Source: Rhodospirillaceae bacterium (GTDB lineage Bacteria > Pseudomonadota > Alphaproteobacteria > JAEULC01). Taken from it: a stretch of 41,681 bases of DNA. This document shows positions 38,798-41,681 of this stretch, piece after piece; positions within the stretch are counted from its first letter, which is position 1, and each line of letters starts with the position of its first letter. The translations under genes were made by a program, and so were the position numbers. The stretch spans positions 1 to 41,681 of the forward strand of contig JAHFPH010000013.1 of assembly GCA_023266845.1 (NCBI GenBank), read 5' to 3'. The notes under the pieces are model-generated. The model made no database searches. It saw nothing but the letters and a program-made list of their open reading frames with translations, and was not told the origin of the DNA.

Positions 38798-40687
38798 CTA
38801 CTGCCGCGGCTTCAGCTTGGTATACATGTACTTGGTGTTGCCCCAGTTCGGCACCGGATCGGTATAAGGCGCGGTTGTGGCGTTCGGGTAGCCGGTCCAA
38901 TACGTGTCGTCCATCACCGTGAACACGTTGTAGGACATCAGCGGGATGGTCGGCATCTCGCGCGCCACCAGCTTCACGTATTCGCGCCCCAGCTCAACGC
39001 CCTTCGGATCGTCGAAGCCGACACCGCGGATCTGCTCGATGATCTTGTCGAGCTCGGGATTCGACCAGCGCTGCCAGTTGCGCGGCGGCTGCGACTTGCC
39101 GGGCTCGGCCACGAACTGCGAGTGCCAGCTATCAAGGAAGAACGACAGGTCGGGATGGCCGCCCCAGGTCTCGACGCTCCAGCTGATGATCGCCTCGTAG
39201 TCGCCGGCGGCGCGGCGGTCGTTCAGCGTGCCCTGCGCCACCACGGTGCTGGCATCGATGCCGAACTGCCGCCATTGCTGCGCCACCATCGACCCGGCGC
39301 GGGTCATCACCGGCCGCGCTTCGCCCTCGACCGTGATCTTGATCGAGAACGGCTTGCCGTCCGACGTCATCCACTGATCGCCGCGCTTGCTGAAGCCGGC
39401 CTTCTGCAACAGCTCGGCGGCGGCCTGCGGATCGGGCTTCCACCAGCCCATGCCGAAGGCCTTGGCGATCTCTTCGGGCTTGGTCGGGATCTGGTCGCCC
39501 ATCGACGGGCGCAGCATGTCGGCGATCTGCTTGCCGACCGCCGGGTCGTAGGGCTTGATCCTGCGCTTGCCCGTGTCGACCTCGAAGTTCTGCAGCCACA
39601 CCTCCATCGGCGCGTGGAACGATTCGGGATGCGTGCCGGTCGGCGGCACGCCGATGGCCGAGATGGTCGCAGCGCCTCGATACGACGCCATCGACACCGC
39701 CTTGATGTCGATCAGCAGCGCCAGTGCCCAGCGCACGTCGCGGTTCTTCAACAGCTCGTTCTGATTGTTGAAGATCACCGCCGCCAGGGTCGGATCGGGA
39801 TGCGCGTAAGGGAAGCCCGTGAACCAGCCATGCGAGGATTTCGACTGCTTCGCGAGCGTGAACATCCCCTCGGGTGAGACGTCGTGGATGATGTCGAGCT
39901 GGTGGTTCAGTTGCGCGATCACGCGCTTGTCGGGCGGACCCGGATCTACATAAGCCACGTATTTGGGGCCCGGCTCGCCGAAGCGGGCCAGCGTGGTGCG
40001 CTGCCAGTCGTCGCGCTTCTGCCAGATGTACCACTTGCCGTTCGGGTCGTAGCTGTTGAGCTTGTAGGGCCCGAGCGTTACCGGCGGGTCGAACGTGAAT
40101 TTCGTCAGGTCGCCCGCCTTTTCGAACACGTGCTTGGGCATCATCCACATCGCGTTCCAGCGCACCGTATAAAGCGCGTGGAAGCGCGAATTGGGCTTCT
40201 TCAGCTTGAACACAACGGAATTGGCGTCGGGCGCCGCGATGCTGGCGACATTGGCCTGAACCGCCGCGCTCCACCTAAGCCCGTTGGTCTTCATGTGGGT
40301 TTCGACGGTGTAGACGACGTCGGCCGAGGTGAACTCGATGCCGTCGCTCCAGAAAATGCCCTTGCGCAGCTTCACCGTCATCTCGGTGAAATCGGCGTTG
40401 TAGATCGGCTTTTCCGACGCCAGCGAGTTGTCCCACACGCCGTCGACCCCGCGGTTCGGGTCGATGTACCAGAACGTGTCCATGCCCAGCTGGTGCAGGC
40501 CGTTCGACTGGCTGCCGGCGTTGATCGCCCAAATGTTGAACCAGCCCGCGTTCTTGATCGTCCCTTCCGGGTTCTCGACGATCAGCATCTCTTTTCGCGG
40601 CAGATTGGTCGCCATTTCCTGGGCGTGCGCGGGCGCGATCAGCGGCCACGCCAGCGCGACGAGCATCAAGCTTCGCAGAAAGCGCAT
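38798..40687 (-). CDS. Periplasmic solute-binding protein, family 5, probable arabinoside binder
   Basis: A 629-residue exported protein, about 90 residues longer than the other family 5 protein in the window. The signal peptide is MRFLRSLMLVALAW plus a short hydrophobic run, cleaved probably after AHA (residue 23). Family 5 motifs include LRKGIFWSDGIEFTSADVVY (about residues 115-134) and LGPYKLNSYDPN. It is rich in tryptophan and tyrosine in the second half (SVETWGGHPDLSFFLDSW), as expected for carbohydrate-binding members. GGGAGGAAACG before ATG 40687 is a strong ribosome binding site. The downstream GH51 enzyme suggests arabinosides or arabino-oligosaccharides as ligand. Confidence 0.92.
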   Translation of the reverse strand: MRFLRSLMLVALAWPLIAPAHAQEMATNLPRKEMLIVENPEGTIKNAGWFNIWAINAGSQSNGLHQLGMDTFWYIDPNRGVDGVWDNSLASEKPIYNADFTEMTVKLRKGIFWSDGIEFTSADVVYTVETHMKTNGLRWSAAVQANVASIAAPDANSVVFKLKKPNSRFHALYTVRWNAMWMMPKHVFEKAGDLTKFTFDPPVTLGPYKLNSYDPNGKWYIWQKRDDWQRTTLARFGEPGPKYVAYVDPGPPDKRVIAQLNHQLDIIHDVSPEGMFTLAKQSKSSHGWFTGFPYAHPDPTLAAVIFNNQNELLKNRDVRWALALLIDIKAVSMASYRGAATISAIGVPPTGTHPESFHAPMEVWLQNFEVDTGKRRIKPYDPAVGKQIADMLRPSMGDQIPTKPEEIAKAFGMGWWKPDPQAAAELLQKAGFSKRGDQWMTSDGKPFSIKITVEGEARPVMTRAGSMVAQQWRQFGIDASTVVAQGTLNDRRAAGDYEAIISWSVETWGGHPDLSFFLDSWHSQFVAEPGKSQPPRNWQRWSNPELDKIIEQIRGVGFDDPKGVELGREYVKLVAREMPTIPLMSYNVFTVMDDTYWTGYPNATTAPYTDPVPNWGNTKYMYTKLKPRQ

Positions 40688-40749
40688 CGTTTCCTCCCAA
40701 ATTTTTTGCTTTGGGCGCGCTTGTCGATTTGCGCGCTTCGTTGGGGACG

Positions 40750-40778
40750 AGCGTAACCGCGACAATTCAAGCGGTCAA
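40750..40778 (-). promoter_or_regulatory. Sigma70-like promoter of the arabinoside operon
   Basis: On the minus strand -35 TTGACC (40773-40778) and -10 TACGCT (40750-40755) are exactly 17 bases apart, placing the start of transcription about 55 bases before the binding-protein ATG. Match is five of six at -35 and weaker at -10. The adjacent palindrome and the regulator gene upstream fit a controlled promoter. Confidence 0.5.
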
Positions 40779-40785
40779 CAAGATG

Positions 40786-40807
40786 CTGATATGTATCAGG
40801 AATCCTG
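40786..40807. promoter_or_regulatory. Palindromic candidate operator upstream of the arabinoside promoter
   Basis: Two overlapping inverted repeats: CTGATA/TATCAG with a two-base spacer (40786-40799) and CAGGA/TCCTG with a one-base spacer (40797-40807). They lie about seven bases upstream of the -35 box, a position more usual for an activator than for a simple repressor. The ArsR-type protein encoded just upstream is the likely binder. The rest of the 189-base gap (40688-40876) is otherwise unremarkable. Confidence 0.45.
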
Positions 40808-40876
40808 TTTCATAAGCCGTATGCGCACGTCGGATGGCGCTTCTCCATATGCCGCTGGCGCAATTGCGCTTTCCGG

Positions 40877-41681
40877 TCAATTCCGGAAGAACAAGCGCAT
40901 CACTATGTCCTGGTCGTGATTGCCGAAACCGCGGCCGAAGATATTCACACCACCCGGACGCTTGGCCTGCTCGTCGATGCCGATCTTGAGGCGGATGGAG
41001 TGATGGGCGGCGAGATCGAGTTGTTTCAGCGTCGTGCCCGAGACCTTGACTCCGTCGACAAAACAACCGCGCTCGGAAATGTTCCAGACCGTCAGTTTGC
41101 CGTATTGCGAGCCTTCCAGCTTCCACCAGCGCGGCGTGTAGATGCCGCGCTTGTCGCCGAAATCCCCCGGCGAGGTCCAGGTGCCGACCAGCGCGTCGTT
41201 GACCCAGATGCTTATATCCGAAGGCCAATTCGAATTGGTGCCCGGGGTTTCGGACGAGATTTCCATGCTGAATTCGATCGCCTCGACCTCGGCCTTGGCG
41301 ATCTTGGCGTTGTTTGGGAACTTGTATTCCACATAGCCGCGACCGAACCACAGCAGCGCGGCGCGCATGCGGCTGGGATCGAGGAACAGATCGGGCACGT
41401 CCAAAAGGCCGATGATGCCATCGGTCGAGCAAAGTCCGCACGGGGCGCTCACCTGATAGCTGGTGTAGAGGCCGAGCGGCATCGCCACCTCGACCATCCG
41501 CTCCTGCTCCTGGCCGGACAACCCGTCCAGGCGTATGAACACCTCGTCGTAGCGGGCCGAACAGACCTTCTGCTGGCCTTTCGTCGCCTTGATCGTCTCG
41601 GTGCGGATCAGCTCGGAATCGTCGAGCACCTGGATATTGGTCGCGACGGTCGATTGCGGCAGATCGAGCGCATCGCTGATC
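40877..41681 (-). CDS. ArsR-type winged-helix regulator with large C-terminal domain, partial (5' end outside)
   Basis: The frame is open to the window edge; 267 residues are visible. The N-terminal visible part ISDALDLPQSTVATNIQVLD, then ELIRTETIKATKGQQKVC, is the recognition helix and wing of an ArsR-type DNA-binding domain. About 200 further residues follow, rich in Trp, Gly and beta-strand pattern (WPSDISIWVNDALVGTW, then GIYTPRWWKLEGSQYGKL), probably an effector-binding beta-sandwich; a CGLCSTDG motif is present. Regulators of this build are found next to arabinofuranosidase genes, which fits the operon that starts 189 bases downstream on the same strand. The ligand is presumably an arabinoside or arabinose; not proven. 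Confidence 0.82.
   Translation of the reverse strand, partial: ISDALDLPQSTVATNIQVLDDSELIRTETIKATKGQQKVCSARYDEVFIRLDGLSGQEQERMVEVAMPLGLYTSYQVSAPCGLCSTDGIIGLLDVPDLFLDPSRMRAALLWFGRGYVEYKFPNNAKIAKAEVEAIEFSMEISSETPGTNSNWPSDISIWVNDALVGTWTSPGDFGDKRGIYTPRWWKLEGSQYGKLTVWNISERGCFVDGVKVSGTTLKQLDLAAHHSIRLKIGIDEQAKRPGGVNIFGRGFGNHDQDIVMRLFFRN

Noticed and set aside
1-41681. tRNA, rRNA, CRISPR arrays, insertion sequences or phage genes
   Set aside because: Coding genes cover nearly all bases; the remaining gaps are under 190 bases and show no tRNA fold, repeat array, transposase or terminal inverted repeats.

Overview
The window is a GC-rich, densely packed catabolic region of a Gram-negative heterotroph. 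The base composition, the many Liv-type and Dpp-type importers, the class II dehydroquinase and the fused QuiC enzyme fit an alphaproteobacterium (Rhodospirillales- or Hyphomicrobiales-like), but this is inferred from gene content and a betaproteobacterium is not excluded. I count 40 protein genes, two cut by the window edges. Eighteen belong to four ABC importers. I see no rRNA, tRNA, CRISPR array, insertion sequence or phage gene, and no gene-free stretch longer than 190 bases.

Left edge (1-2601, +): the end of a branched-chain-amino-acid-type (Liv) importer, livK (partial), livH, livM. Converging on it is a tight minus-strand operon (12037 down to 2624): methylaspartate ammonia-lyase homologue, peptide-type solute-binding protein, MmgE/PrpD protein, two permeases, two ATPases, and an argininosuccinate-lyase-like enzyme. 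Two C-N lyases and a MmgE/PrpD protein around one importer suggest uptake, epimerisation and C-N cleavage of an N-substituted aspartate such as iminodisuccinate or a similar aminopolycarboxylate. Both lyases carry changed substrate-pocket residues. This is the most interesting system in the window.

Middle (12217-31711): a TIM-barrel isomerase, then a long minus-strand operon (23075 to 13026) livK-livM-livG-PanE-like-SDR-acyl-CoA dehydrogenase-CoA-transferase-Gfo/Idh-aroE-aroQ. Its missing transporter genes livF and livH are divergent (23247-24893, +), so one five-part importer is split over a shared control region. A short operon (27304 to 24900) encodes an SDR, a TIM-barrel isomerase and a 2-keto-4-pentenoate-hydratase-like enzyme; a MaoC-like hydratase is divergent. 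Then come quiC (3-dehydroshikimate dehydratase fused to an HPPD-like domain) and a divergent GntR regulator followed by an extended SDR. AroQ, AroE and QuiC together give quinate/shikimate to protocatechuate; the CoA enzymes point to a further, unidentified acid substrate.

Right (40687 to 31716, -): a second peptide-type importer with an intracellular GH51 alpha-L-arabinofuranosidase, a DapA-family enzyme resembling L-2-keto-3-deoxyarabonate dehydratase, and an enoyl-CoA hydratase. An ArsR-type regulator, cut by the right edge, precedes it; a sigma70-like promoter with an adjacent palindrome lies between. The set reads as import and intracellular hydrolysis of arabinosides followed by non-phosphorylative arabinose breakdown.

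Genes in each operon are spaced by a few bases or overlap (TGATG or ATGA junctions), which implies translational coupling.
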